Assembly: GCA_020137815.1 (NCBI GenBank)
Contig: CM035361.1
Location: 62,001-126,000 of the forward strand
Direction of reading: 5' to 3'
Source: Hormiphora californensis
Lineage: Eukaryota > Ctenophora > Tentaculata > Cydippida > Pleurobrachiidae
DNA: 64,000 nucleotides
The translations under genes were made by a program, and so were the position numbers. Under the pieces are notes generated by a model. The model had not been told where the DNA came from. It searched no databases and saw only the letters and a list, made by a program, of their open reading frames with translations. The stretch's first letter is position 1. Each line of letters opens with the position of its first letter. Of the stretch, positions 1-10,064 are shown one piece after another.

Positions 1-430
1 TTCTCAGTCTCTGGCTTCTAATCTTCTCAGTTACACGAGGAATATCTTGGAAAACCACGGCATTTGACACTCTGTCCGCGCACCTGATGTTCAGTGCTGC
101 CCTCAACATCCTCGAGTAACACCCATCAATCTTCTTGCCTAGGCTCTTGGTTATAGTCCACGTTTCAGATCCGTAGAGAAAGATAGTCTCGACAGTGGAT
201 CTGAATAACCTCACCTTCATCTTCCTAGACATCTTAGACTTCCAGACTCTGTTCATCCTATTAAGGGCACTCCATGCCTTAGCCTTCCTAACTTCGAAAT
301 CTTTCACACTGTTTGCAATCCATGATCCCAGGTATACAAAGTCATCCACTTCATCCAGCAACTGTCCATCAGATGCTCTGATACCGTTGTGATCTGGACC
401 AATGCTGTTAGCCATGTACTTCGTCTTATA
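1..430 (-). pseudogene. LINE reverse transcriptase fragment (C-terminal part)
   Basis: Read on the minus strand this encodes the thumb and C-terminal part of a non-LTR retrotransposon RT. It is nearly identical to 60010-60430 on the plus strand and includes the same VDDFVYLGS and LFLYGSETWT-type motifs. It breaks off at about 430 in an AT-rich TAGTCTAATAT repeat and runs out of the window at base 1, so catalytic YADD and the stop codon are not present. The two copies differ at few positions, so the family was recently active. LINE clade not determined. Confidence 0.85.
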
Positions 431-1157
431 GTCTAATATAGTCTAATATTATATATAGTCTAATATTATATTAATAATACGGATTTAATGGGTGAATTTG
501 GAGCAAGTAAATAATAAATTACTGCAAATTCGCCGGTTGCTAGGGTAACAAACTCCGTTGCTATAGCAACCCCAGGGAATTGCATTGAGTGGGAATCAAC
601 CACGAACATGATTTATTAGACTGGATCCCCATAATAGAAATTTCAGGCCTTGTATAGACTAGCAAACACGACATGCAGTTCACACACTGAATATGGTGTG
701 TCGCGGTCACGTGATTGAATGCGCGCATTGTGATTGATGTAGAAGCCACTAGTCCAAATTGCCTCGTGTCTCGCGATCGAAATTGTTCCGACTTACCTTT
801 ATTAACAAGGTTAATTAGCTATCTAAAAGTTATGCTTTCGGTGTAAATTTGTTGAGGCTCTAGATAAAGGTTCAGTTGCACAAATTGAGTAGCTAACTAA
901 TTGATTAAGTAAATAAATGGCTCTTGAAATACCAGTTGAATGCCAAAAGTGGTCCAAATTACCCCGGTATACCCTAATGAAAATGTGTGTAAACACACAG
1001 TTCTGTCAACAAAAGAGAAGGGAAACATGTTTGCAACCCTAATCAATGTTATCTCTCTCATAAAGAGTCAAAAGAATCGCATTCCTATCTTTTCTCTCTC
1101 CCGTTACATTGTCTCTCTTACTGTTGATATCTCTCACTGTGTGTATTGGCCCTAATC
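431..1157. other. No gene seen; AT-rich intergenic
   Basis: No coding signal found. The end (about 1060-1155: TCTCTC runs followed by TGTGTATTGGCCCTAATC) recurs at about 11765-11855, so this is part of a dispersed repeat. Confidence 0.5.
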
Positions 1158-1245
1158 TGTTGATGGGATCCCATTAATGGGATGCCATTCAGTTAAGGTT
1201 CCCCTAAGGGGGAAACTCTAACTGAATGGCATCCCCATTGACAGG
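1158..1245. repeat. Foldback family A, two partial ends head to head
   Basis: A right-hand end of family A (GATGGGATCCCATTAATGGG ... CATTCAGTTA) is followed directly by a left-hand end (GGGGGAAACTCTAACTG). Family A copies recur at 1929-2219, 3042-3302, 37203-37560 and 41848-42188. Confidence 0.7.
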
Positions 1246-1321
1246 GCTCATGCCTCATCAAGATTACCCATTCTTTTTCCATTGTATGTAACTCGTATGA
1301 CGTTTGTATTTGCAACTGTAA

Positions 1322-1925
1322 GGCTATAAGCATACTGATCGTGATGATCATAATCAGTTAAAAAGATGAAGTGTGCTCATGGTTTTGATCATCATCATCT
1401 GCAAAAAACTACAGTGTGCGGAACATTATGATCATCACGTAAGAGCTGGCCCTGGAGCCGTCTCTTAAGTTGGATGATGATCATCAACACCTAGTGTGCG
1501 CAGGTTTTGATCTTATTCTTGTGGAGGGCTGCACTGTAGTCATGTGATATGTACCACGTGGTACGACTTCGCGCGCGCGAGAGGCTGTTGTACAGGTCAC
1601 GTGATATGCAACAGCCTCTCAGAGCGCGCGACTAGGCAAGGGGGAGCTCCCGGGAGATAGCATCATCATGCTGAGCACACTGGTCATGATGATCATGATC
1701 AAAAGGCAAGTTCCAGCAAGTTGAGCATGGTTTATGATGATCAAACGTGAGCACACTATGGTTCATGATGATCAAACGTGAACACACTATGGTTTGAGAA
1801 CATCATGATGCATCAAGCCTCCATCATGATGATAACCATCAGTGTGTGCGCTCCTTTGATGGTGACCATCAAAACGTCCGCACACTGACCTGATTATGAT
1901 CATCACGATCAGTATGCTTATAGCC
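1322..1925. mobile_element. Harbinger-like nonautonomous element, 604 bp, TAA target duplication
   Basis: The ends form an inverted repeat of about 35 bp starting GGCTATAAGCATACTGATCG. They are flanked by TAA at 1319-1321 and 1926-1928. A TWA duplication with TIRs starting GG is the hallmark of PIF/Harbinger. The interior is full of TGATGATCAT-type palindromes and has no transposase. It inserted at the left edge of a family A copy. Confidence 0.75.
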
Positions 1926-1928
1926 TAA

Positions 1929-2219
1929 GGGGAAACTCTAACTGAATGGCATCCCATTAATGGGATCCCATCAACAGTAAAACTCTAACTGATAATGGAC
2001 CACAGTGATGGTTCTTTCTCTGTATTCTCTCTGTGTGCGCGCCCGTGCCCGGGCATGCCCTATAGTTCTTTCTCTGTATTCTCTCTGTAGGCAGTACATA
2101 TAGGTGTACTGCCTACAGAGAGAATACAGAGAAAGAACCATCACTGTGGTCCATTATCAGTTAGAGTTTTACTGTTGATGGGATCCCATTAATGGGATGC
2201 CATTCAGTTAGAGTTTCCC
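1929..2219. mobile_element. Foldback family A copy, about 291 bp
   Basis: Terminal inverted repeats of more than 100 bp begin GGGGAAACTCTAACTG. Arms contain ACCACAGTGATGGTTCTTTC and a TCTGTATTCTCTCTG segment. The loop holds GC-rich inverted sequence (GCCCGTGCCCGGGCATGCCC). No coding capacity. Confidence 0.8.
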
Positions 2220-2239
2220 ACACAAGAAACAAGTTGTTC

Positions 2240-2925
2240 CTTGACAGTTGACTTGTCCGTTGTCCTTTGTCCTTACTTGTCATTAATCATTTGAATTTCA
2301 AGTTAGTTTGTACCAGTCTGTGCAATCTGTTATTTGGGATTTCACGTGTAAAGGGTGATATCGGATTGTCAAAATCAAGTAAAAGCGGTGAAAATTTTCA
2401 GGGGGGCTTCGCCCCCACGTCCTCCACCAGCGCCCTGCTTGCGGGGGCTCTGCCCCATACGCCCCTGGCCCGGACCAGTAAGGTGGAAGGCCGAAGGCCA
2501 CGAGCCGCCCCTGCTATTTGCCAACACTCACTAGTGTGTTTCACCTTGTTTTGTCTCTCATCAGTGTGTAATTGCTATCGGGGTTTATAAACTATGAACG
2601 TTTGTTAGCTTATCGTGTTATAGGTTTAAATATCCTCCCCCTCGGCTGGCGCCTCGGGATCGGCGTGGTGATTTAAACCAGTTTAATCGCCCTATAACAT
2701 ATGTATAATAATAGCTACTAATGATACCAAACCTACTCAGGAAGTATACGAGGTTGCTAAGAGTGATGGGCATGTTTTGTCGACTCGACCACTCAGTGCA
2801 GTTTTTCACAACGACTTGGACGCGTGTAATAAAAACTGATAAACATTAATAATATTTAGTTGTGACTAAGTTGGTGACATTTTGTAGGCAATAGCCAATA
2901 CAAGATATGGGGGATCGACGTCAGA
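2240..2925. other. Non-coding repeat region with GC-rich mini-hairpins
   Basis: No gene seen. 2400-2510 holds compact GC-rich hairpins (GGGGGCTTCGCCCCC type) like those at 24400-24465 and 62770-62900. 2530-2640 (GTGTAATTGCTATCGGG ... CGTTATAGGTTTAAAT) recurs at 11940-12035. Confidence 0.6.
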
Positions 2926-3672
2926 CTTTTAAAGTGAGAGTGGACAGTATCAGAATTGGACAAGTTTGTTGGAGGTTGTAGAGATTAGTTTTATGAGCAT
3001 TTTGCCTTGTTGCCGCTCAAAATCGACCCATCCATCACTGAGGGGAAACTCTAACTGAATGGCATCCCATTAATGGGATCCCATCAACAGTAAAACTCTA
3101 ACTGATATTGATAATGGACCACACTGATTGTTCTTTATCTGTATTCTCTCTGTGTGCGCGCCCGCGCCGCGCCCGGGCATGCCCAATGTACTGCCTACAG
3201 AGAGAATACAGATAAAGAACCATCACTGTGGTCCATTATCAGTTAGAGTTTTACTGTTAATGGGATCCCATTAATGGGATGCCATTCAGTTAGAGTTTTC
3301 CCTGAGATATTTTTGTTACTCTCGGGGAATTCCTGTTTAATAAGTATGTATAAAACAGAATAGAAACAATCGTCGTGTTTTACTAACACATTCTGAATAT
3401 AAGCAGTGAGGTTGACATGTCCATGCACAGAAGTAGAGCAACAATGCAAGTCAGCATACTAAAAATTTAAAGAATGTGTTAGTAAAACACAAGGTTTGTT
3501 TCTATCCTGTTTGATAAATATTGATCCAGCAGGAATTCCCCGAGAGTAAAAAAATATATCAGTGATAGATGGGTCGATTTTGAGCGGCAAAAAGGCAAAA
3601 AGCTCATAGAACTAATCTCTACAACCTCCAACAAACTTGTCCAATTCTGATTCTGTCCACTCTCACTTTAAG
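2926..3672. mobile_element. TTAA-flanked foldback element B, interrupted by family A
   Basis: Arms of about 120 bp start TTAA-AGTGAGAGTGGACAG and end CTGTCCACTCTCACT-TTAA, so the duplicated target reads TTAA. Arms include AATTGGACAAGTTTGTTGGAG. The left arm carries a family A insertion at 3042-3302. Related sequence lies at 38238-38455 and 40945-41165, and the same terminal motif bounds the element at 4912-7030. TTAA targets are typical of piggyBac and Kolobok; no transposase is present to decide. Confidence 0.75.
3042..3302. mobile_element. Foldback family A inserted in element B, TGA duplication
   Basis: TGA flanks both ends (3039-3041 and 3303-3305). The opposite arm of element B near 3555-3575 preserves the uninterrupted site, with a single TGA. 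That empty site makes the 3-bp target duplication credible. Confidence 0.8.
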
Positions 3673-4177
3673 CTTTATCTTCAATCATTTAGCCGTTATT
3701 TAGCTTTAAAGGTGTTCAAAATCGGGCTCAGCTAGAACTCGAGATTTATTTAAATTTGAATATTTCATAAATATGCGAATAACGCCGTAATTACCGTTTG
3801 AGATTTTGGTCTCAAGCAAGACCCCCTTCCCCCCCCCCCCCCCCCCAAATTCGACCATTCCGCGTTGAATATGACCAGTTTCAACCTTCCAGCCTTATAC
3901 TATCGCAACCATGGTTAAATAAACAAGGGTCAGCACACATCTACGGCAAAAATTAAAACTTTAAACCCAGACACCCATGAGCGGCTGATAAAAATTATCC
4001 TCCCTATTCTCACAGTAACAATCTCGCGTGCCATTTTGACGCTGTTAAAATGTATCGTTGGATAACTAAATATCGCGTTGGATGACTTTCAGAGGGGAAC
4101 CTCTGCCGAAAAAACAACTACTCGATATGGGACCCACGTGTATACGGGCAGTTCTGTGTCATTAAACGGCCACCCAC
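3673..4177. other. No gene; repeat-derived sequence with a poly-C run
   Basis: 3750-3900 resembles the unit repeated at 23168-23900 (ATGCAAATAACGGCTAAACGG type). It contains a C-rich run at about 3829-3846. 3960-4090 resembles the arms of the palindrome at 20756-21040. Confidence 0.55.
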
Positions 4178-4189
4178 GCCTATAATATT

Positions 4190-4290
4190 TTGGTGGCGCC
4201 GTCACCTCTCTAGAGAGGCCCGCTACGCAGGCTTCGTTAATCGTTTTGGCGCACTACGCACGCGAGTTGCAAGGGTGACTGTGTCACCAA
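4190..4290. mobile_element. Small TTGGTGA-family element in the H left arm
   Basis: Ends TTGGTGG and GTCACCAA with a GC-rich centre close to the copy at 5220-5300. It is flanked by GCCTATAAT on the left and GCCTATA on the right. The right arm of H shows the empty site with one copy. The right duplication has decayed. Confidence 0.65.
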
Positions 4291-4469
4291 GCCTATAGGG
4301 TAGCGACTGGCTATTTCAAATGGCGGCTAATTTGAAACACCCCCTCTACAGGCCAGCAGATGCACCAAATTTGGATTTTTAGACATCAGTGGGCTATTCA
4401 GAACTCATATCATGCCAAGTGTACTGATGTCTAAAATCCAAATCTGGTGTACCTTACTTACTTACTTAC

Positions 4470-4860
4470 TTAAGGCGGCTTCATTGTCCGAGCAGTCAGT
4501 TCGGTCCGCCATAGCACACGATCTTCCATAAGCTTCTTGATGTCCATGTCGCCGTCATCGGATAGGCCAGTATCCTCCCTGAGCTGGTTTATATAGGTTT
4601 TCTTGGGCCTACCCCGGCCTCTGGAGCCCCTATCTGGTTCCCAGAACAGCAGTTGGTGAGCTGTTAGCTCCTCGTGCCTTTGTACGTGTCCAGCCAGCCT
4701 AAGTCTACGTGTCCTCACAGTCTCAGAAACTCTGGGGACATTTTGGAAAACTTCCTCATTAGAGACCTTATCCCACCAGCTGATACCGAGCGCCATTCGT
4801 AGCATCCTACTATAACAACCATCCAATTGTTTCTCCATAGTAGATGTGAGCGTCCAGGTT
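4470..4860 (-). pseudogene. LINE RT C-terminal fragment
   Basis: Encodes MEKQLDGCYSRMLRMAL, LRLAGHVQRHEEL and a GRGRPKKT basic stretch, ending at the TAA of 4470-4472. It is the distal part of the LINE at 4455-8836, cut from the rest by the insert at 4912-7030. Confidence 0.88.
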
Positions 4861-5219
4861 TCGGCGCCGTAAAATAAAATGGTACGGAACAGGTTTACGG
4901 AACAGGTTTACCTTAAAGTGAGAGAGAACAGCCCCGATTTTGATGAAACTTGGTCAGAATAGTGTTTGGTGTCTAATTAGGAGTCAAAAAAATTTTTAGT
5001 GCTCAAATCCTAAATTTAGGATTTTTAGGTTTTTTAGGTTTTTCGGCTTTTATGGGTTTCAGGAACGTTCTAGAACAAAATGAATAAAACCACCTTTCTC
5101 GGCATTAAATTCTGCATCGATTATAGTGGTTATGAACCTTTCTATGACGTAAGGTTCAGAAGTTATCGCGAAAAAGCCCAAACGGGTACATGTGTTAGGG
5201 GCGGGTTCATGTTTTAGGC

Positions 5220-5300
5220 TTGGTGATGCCATCACCTCTCTGCGCGGGCTTCGTTTTCGCGCGCTACGCGCGCGAGTTGTAAGGGTGACTGCGTCACCAA
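5220..5300. mobile_element. TTGGTGA-family element, 81 bp, 9-bp target duplication
   Basis: Terminal TTGGTGATG / GTCACCAA; GC-rich hairpin centre with CGCGCGCTACGCGCGCG. It is flanked by GTTTTAGGC at 5211-5219 and 5301-5309. The other arm of element E (about 6720-6730) holds a single copy of this 9-mer, an internal empty site. Confidence 0.88.
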
Positions 5301-5949
5301 GTTTTAGGCTAACCGGCGAACCTCTTGTCAGAACGAATCTATCGGTTATCCCATACTTTCGGGATCCCATACTCCTAATTAGAAGAAAGTATGGGATCTC
5401 GGACAATTGCCGTATTCCTTGTTGAGTAAGGGGGAAGACTCTTCCCCCTTACTCAACAACGTATTCCCATACTTTCGAGATCCCATACTTTCGAAGTCCC
5501 ATACTTTTCGGGTGGGGTTCACAAGATGCTAATCCAATCAATAAAACGCCAAACGGTGTTTTGTATCGCTAAATTGGGTAATAATTTAAACCGAGTTATG
5601 TGTGCATTCGTACCGTTTCACTATTTACGTTGCACATACACGGTGTGATTATAATTTCGTGATCAGACTAGATGCTGAATGATTCAGCATCTGATCACGA
5701 AATTCTAATCACTGAATCAGTGAATGCTGATCAGATGGTAAATGAACTCGGCCGAGTTCATTTACCATCCGAGCTCGGATCACTTATGGAGTGCGATTAC
5801 TCAAGTCTCAAACAGGGTACCAGTCAATGAAGCTTTTGATAGGCTGATCACTGATCAGATGGTAAATGAACCATGATTACTTGAGGAGTGCGATTACTAG
5901 GGAGCTAGGATATGAACGGTATATATGGTGATTGATTTCGTCACAATAT

Positions 5950-6250
5950 TATCCATCAATGATGGACACGGTTGTATTGTCTTCTACTCATTAAGCCCCC
6001 TAGTAAGGGAGAAACCTTCACCGAAACTCTACCCGAATCGTGTCTCATATTCGTCTCACACTGCTAATATGCTTCTCTGAATCATGTGTATTATCATGTG
6101 TATTATCCAATCAATGATGGACACGGTTGTGTTGTCTTCTACTCATTAAGCCCCCTAGTAAGGGAGAAACCTTCACCGAAACTCTACCCGAATCGTGTCT
6201 CATTATATCGTCTCACACTGCTAATATGCTTCTCTGAATCATGTGTTTCA
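5950..6250. repeat. Imperfect tandem duplication, about 150 bp x2
   Basis: A block with ATGATGGACACGGTTGT, AAGCCCCCTAGTAAGGGAG and ACCCGAATCGTGTCTCAT occurs twice in a row. A degenerate relative (ACCTTCACCGAATCGTGTC) occurs at 19548-19640. Confidence 0.7.
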
Positions 6251-6442
6251 TACCCCGAATAATATGTCTCACACTGCTATTAGCAGTGCTAATAGGGCAT
6301 CCCAGATTCGTATCACATACATAATTAGAAAGTATGGGATCTCGGACAATTGTCGTGGTCCCATACTTCCGAGATCCCATACTTTCTCTCTCTAATTGGG
6401 AGTATGGGATCCCGAAAGTATGGGACTAGGGTGATCACCGTC

Positions 6443-6705
6443 AGAACACCATGTTATAGGGTGTCAATCGACGCGTATTGATAAGGAGATCATTTTAGTA
6501 AAAATTATTTTGTTCTGCGATGTCTGTGTAACGAATGCAACCTAAAAAACCTTACTGAATGAAGCATACCCGTTTGGTTAAAACATGTGGTAAGGTTTTT
6601 TAGGTTTCATTCGTTACACAGACATCGCAGATCAAAATAATTTTCATTAAAATGATCTCCTTATCAATACGCGTCGATTGACACCCTATAACATGGTGTT
6701 CTGAC
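6443..6705. repeat. Palindromic element nested in E
   Basis: GTCAGAACACCATGTTATAG on the left is mirrored at the right, with arms of about 110 bp containing CGACGCGTATTGATAAGGAG. The loop has AACCTTAC/GTAAGGTT. Its right end merges with the arm of E. Confidence 0.65.
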
Positions 6706-6979
6706 AAGAGGTTCGCCGGTTAGCCTAAAACATGAACCCGCCCCTAACACATGTACCCGTTTGGGCTTTTTCGCGATAACTTCTGAACCTTACGTCATAG
6801 AAAGGTTTATAACCACTATAATCGATGCAGAATTTAACGCCGAGAAAGATGGTTTTATTCATTTTGTTCTAGAACGTTCCTGAAACCCATAAAAGCCGAA
6901 AAACCTAAAAAACCTAAAAATCCTAAATTTAGGATTTGAGCACTAAAAAATTTTTTGACTTCTAATTAGACACCAAACA

Positions 6980-8023
6980 CTATTCTGACCAAGTTTCATC
7001 AAAATCGGGGCTGTTCTCTTTCACTTTAATGCTCCTTCTTAGGTCAGTTTTCCATATCCCTTTGAGCCTGTGACAGGCTGCCCAGGCTTTAGCCTTGATC
7101 CTAATGTTAAAATCCTTCTCCGTCGATTTAAGGTGGGCCCCAAGGTAGACGAAATCGTCCACCTGCTCTAGATGATTTCCCGAAGAGCTAACAAGGGAAG
7201 GATTCTCTAAGCCGGTAGCCATAAACTTGGTCTTCCCTTCATTCAAGTGGAGACCTACTGCCGCTGCTGCCGTTTCCAGACTTTCCAAGAATTCCTGTGC
7301 CTGTTCGATCGTGTCCGAAAGGAGTGACAGGTCATCAGCGTAGTCGGTGTCAGTGATTTTCACTTCAGGATGACGCCTACTCTTCCTCTTCCTGAGGGTA
7401 AATCCAACGTCCCTACCAGCCAGAGCCTCTCTCATGACATAGTCAATAGCTATAATGAACAGATATGGAGCTAAGGTGTCCCCCTGTAATACGCCAGCCA
7501 GAATTAATATAGCCTCCGTGAGTCCATCCTCCGTTTTGATCCGGGCCATGGTGTCCTGATAAGAACATTCCATAAGACGGACTAATTTGTCAGGTATAAC
7601 GTAGGCTCTCAGAATGCGCATGAGAATACCCCTGTGCAAGGAGTCAAGGGCACGCCGAAAGTCTATAAATAGGATAACAGAAGTTAATTTCCTTTCTGTT
7701 ACCCCCTCCAACAACCGCCGGAGGGCCAGAATGTGGCTGGTAGTAGACCTCCCTGGTCGGAATCCATTCTGGTTATCCCTCAGAATAGGCTCAATATGAG
7801 GTAGTAGGCGGTTGAGGATCATCTTATTGAGAGTTTTTAGAGCAACGGAGGTTAAAGAGATTCCCCTATAGTTGCTAGTTTTAGTGAGGTCCCCCTTTTT
7901 AGGAACTGGGACTATAAGAAGGCTCCTCCATTGTTCAGGGAAACTACCATATTCCAGTGCATCGTTGAAGAACTCTAAGACAATGTCATCAACACCTCCC
8001 CGTTTCAGGACCTCCGGTGCCAG
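6980..8023 (-). pseudogene. LINE reverse transcriptase core
   Basis: Minus-strand RT palm and fingers: LIVPVPKKGDLTKTSNYRG, QNGFRPGRSTTSH, FIDFRRALDSLHRG, LAGVLQGDTLAPYLF and the catalytic TDYADDLSLL, followed by VDDFVYLGAHL. The catalytic Asp pair is intact. Reading from the SINE junction at 8023 the frame is open to about 7030, where it runs into element E and ends at an E-derived stop. Closest in-window relative is 59465-60572, diverged at many residues (a different LINE family of the same broad type). Confidence 0.9.
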
Positions 8024-8415
8024 GCTTTTAATGCATAGCCATCAGCAGGCAACTGTAATTCACAAAGTGAAACGTTCATCTAATCGCTTGGCAATCTCGC
8101 CCCCTAATTTGCCAACTTGTTTATTAGTGATGGGTGTTTACATCGCTCTCACGGCGAAGTATCGATACATGTGCTAGTGATGCGAAGAGTGCAGCTGAGC
8201 CAAGACTATCCGACCGTGAGAGTGGAGTAAATGCCCCCACACGCACAATGACTGACCGACATCGGCTCTTAATACAAGTCTCCAGACAGACCCACAATTA
8301 CACCCGACCAGACGCCGACGGAGTCATAGTAGTCCCTTCTACTACCGCACAGCTGCTACTCGATAGCATTGCTCCCGGACGACTCAGCGATCCAAACCAA
8401 ACCAAACCAAACCAA
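8024..8415 (+). mobile_element. SINE-like retroposon, 392 bp, with CAAAC tail and 14-bp duplication
   Basis: It is inserted in the LINE and flanked by ACCTCCGGTGCCAG at 8010-8023 and 8416-8429. The 3' end is a tandem CCAAA/CAAAC microsatellite. Long duplication plus simple-repeat tail marks target-primed retroposition. No clear tRNA A/B boxes were seen at its 5' end, so it may be a SINE or the 3' tail of another LINE. Confidence 0.8.
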
Positions 8416-8417
8416 AC

Positions 8418-8836
8418 CTCCGGTGCCAGACCGTCATCCCCAGGCGCCTTACCCTCCTTAATGGACCTCCTAGCTGCAGTATACTCATCCTGGCTGAACG
8501 AATCTGTAGATATAGGGAGCTCCTCACATACTGTGTTAATGACAAGGTCCTCATCAGGAACACTAGGCGGTTCACCGAGTATCCCATAAAAGTGTTTCCT
8601 CCAAGACTCCAGCCTCCCCTCAACGCTACCGCCTTCTACCAAGCCACCACCATTTCCTTTAGTGTCCCCAGTAACATCTCTAATGAGGTCTCACGCCACC
8701 TTATTTTTCCTCTCATCATTAGCAGTTTCTACCCGACGTATCTTCTGAGAAATAAGTTCTTCAGTGACTAAGGCATGCGTTTCCTTTAAGAGTTCTCTCC
8801 TCTCGCTAACCTCGATTCTATTATTCTCAGTGGGAT
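8418..8836 (-). pseudogene. LINE ORF2 linker and N-terminal RT fragment
   Basis: Encodes NRIEVSERRELL ... RKNKVA, then TGA at 8691-8693, then DLIRDVTGD ... RLESWRKHFYGIL ... SIKEGKAPGDDGLAPEV, where it meets the SINE-like insertion. The reading continues after the insert as LKRGGVDDIV. 5' truncation at 8836 coincides with the target duplication. Confidence 0.85.
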
Positions 8837-8915
8837 GGTGTACCTGCTGGCCTGTAAAGGGGGTGTTTCAAACTAGCCGCCATTTCAAATAGCCAGTCGC
8901 TACCCTATTATAGGC

Positions 8916-9351
8916 AAGTAGAAATTCCGCTATGCATCTCTGGAAGCTGATACTTTATTTATAGCTCATGATGACGTTAAACGTCGTATTATCTTTCCTG
9001 AAAAAAATCTCCGAGTCGTCTACAGTCCTAATAATAAACACTTTTTTATTGTATCAGAACTATGCGACTCAAAAACAGCCGATTGGTCAACTTATTGATC
9101 CAGATTTGTAAGCTAGCCTACAACTCTGGCTCATAGAAATGTGATCTGCATGATTAGGTGATATTCTATGAGCCAGAGTTGCATGAGCCAGAGTTGTAAG
9201 TAATCACACCAACACTATCCCTACGTGTGGGGGACGGTGGAGGGGAATGATAATAATAAAGGCTGGCTGTCGGCTGCCGACCTTTGCTGGGGCAGTAAAA
9301 TGGGAGGAATGACGGGACGTGCTAAACACACACAAACACACTGTTATAGTA
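8916..9351. other. No gene; short palindromes
   Basis: 9115-9200 contains ACTCTGGCTCAT / ATGAGCCAGAGT inverted and direct copies. Nothing coding was recognised. Confidence 0.5.
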
Positions 9352-9645
9352 GACAGTTGGGTGATCGGATAACTGTTTATTAGCCTCATGTTTGATTGTC
9401 AGAGTTTTTGTTATTCTCTCTGGGCTGAACGAATGAAACAGACGGGTATAATTGTCGCAACAAGTTTCGAGGATCTACCTCTTCATCAGGTTACATAGTG
9501 TTAATTATAAATATATAGTAAATCACACACGTCAATCAACATAAAATTATAAATCAGCACTTTAATTATAAACTAAACACTGTTATACAGAGGAGCAAGT
9601 CTCATATGATCAATACAGAGTGAACTGAAGTTACCGTTACAATAC
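9352..9645 (-). repeat. Penelope-like element flank (terminal repeat) with hammerhead-like core
   Basis: This sequence is the inverted counterpart of 11345-11690. On the minus strand 9489-9464 reads CTGATGA, a GAGG-loop-CCTC stem, then GAAAC: the conserved core of a hammerhead ribozyme, known from Penelope-like terminal repeats. Stem III/I partners are weak, so activity is doubtful. The outer part (GTTGGGTGATCGGATAACTG) recurs at 36015-36055 and 43345-43385. Confidence 0.65.
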
Positions 9646-9867
9646 AACAGGTGAGATGAAGTGATAAACAAATAGGGCGTGCATGAGGTGATACACAAGG
9701 ACTATCACAAATTATTACAAACTACTACGCACACAAACACACGAACCCACTAAACAACAACAACAGCAACTAAATAGTAAATTAAATATCTCGTAAGTTC
9801 GGAACATTCCTCTTTATTGTTCATACCAGGTCTCAGTTTCTGTATATACATGGCCTCTAAAATGTTC

Positions 9868-10064
9868 AATTAATATGTCGTGATTACTGTTTAATAGCCC
9901 AACTGGTCATTCCGAAAAATCAGATACAAACACATTAATGTGCCGCACTGTATATGAGTTACTCCAACCCTCCAGTTTCAATGCTTGTTTAACGAAGGAA
10001 GTAACCAAGCGATCCACTGGATTCGATATATCTAGGCGCATATCATATTGCCACAGTACTGATG
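9868..10064. repeat. Direct repeat copy 1, 197 bp
   Basis: Near-identical to 10374-10570. Both begin AATTAATATGTCGTGATTAC and end CCACAGTACTGATG. The spacing is 506 bp. The interval between (10065-10373) has a CACACA run and no gene. Probably a partial tandem or terminal repeat of the neighbouring Penelope-like element. Confidence 0.85.

Larger units (their letters stand above)
4912..7030. mobile_element. TTAA-flanked foldback element E, about 2.1 kb, inside the LINE
   Basis: Arms of about 420 bp begin AGTGARAGAGAACAGCCCCG and are flanked by TTAA. Removing the element leaves one TTAA and restores the LINE reading frame (...SIKVNLFR...). The arms contain a palindromic TCCTAAATTTAGGA and many GTATGGGATC motifs. 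The left arm holds a TTGGTGA-type insert (5220-5300). The interior holds a duplicated block (5950-6250) and another palindrome (6443-6705). No transposase ORF. Confidence 0.85.
4455..8836 (-). mobile_element. LINE, 5'-truncated, with 9-bp target duplication and TAAG tail
   Basis: Flanks carry GGTGTACCT at 4446-4454 and 8837-8845. The 3' end on the minus strand is four tandem TAAG units. Coding order on the minus strand: a linker region with RLESWRKHF and KEGKAPGDDG; RT blocks with KKGDLTKTSNYRGISL, NGFRPGRSTTSH, FIDFRRALDSLHRG, VLQGDTLAP and TDYADDLSLL; then VDDFVYLGAHL, a thumb, and a C-terminal GRGRPKKT tail ending in TAA at 4470-4472. An in-frame TGA at 8691-8693 replaces a Trp codon. The frame is broken by a foldback element (4912-7030) and by a SINE-like insert (8024-8415). 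No endonuclease domain remains. It is dead, but each interruption can be removed on paper to restore co-linearity with the copy at 59.5 kb. Confidence 0.9.
4178..8915. mobile_element. Foldback host element H, outermost shell of a nested stack
   Basis: The left arm (GCCTATAATAGGGTAGCGAC, ATTTCAAATGGCGGCTA, GGCCAGCAG) is mirrored at 8838-8915. Between the arms sit a small hairpin (4357-4454) and a LINE inserted in the right arm. The left arm is also interrupted by a TTGGTGA-type element (4190-4290); the uninterrupted site survives at 8901-8915. Confidence 0.75.

Noticed and set aside
195-392. 65-codon ORF MDLNNLTFIFLDIL...
   Set aside because: Antisense of LINE RT; the same antisense frame appears at 60038-60235 opposite the intact copy.
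7872-8589. Plus-strand ORFs at 7872-8177 and 8134-8589
   Set aside because: They run across the SINE-like insert and antisense to the LINE RT.
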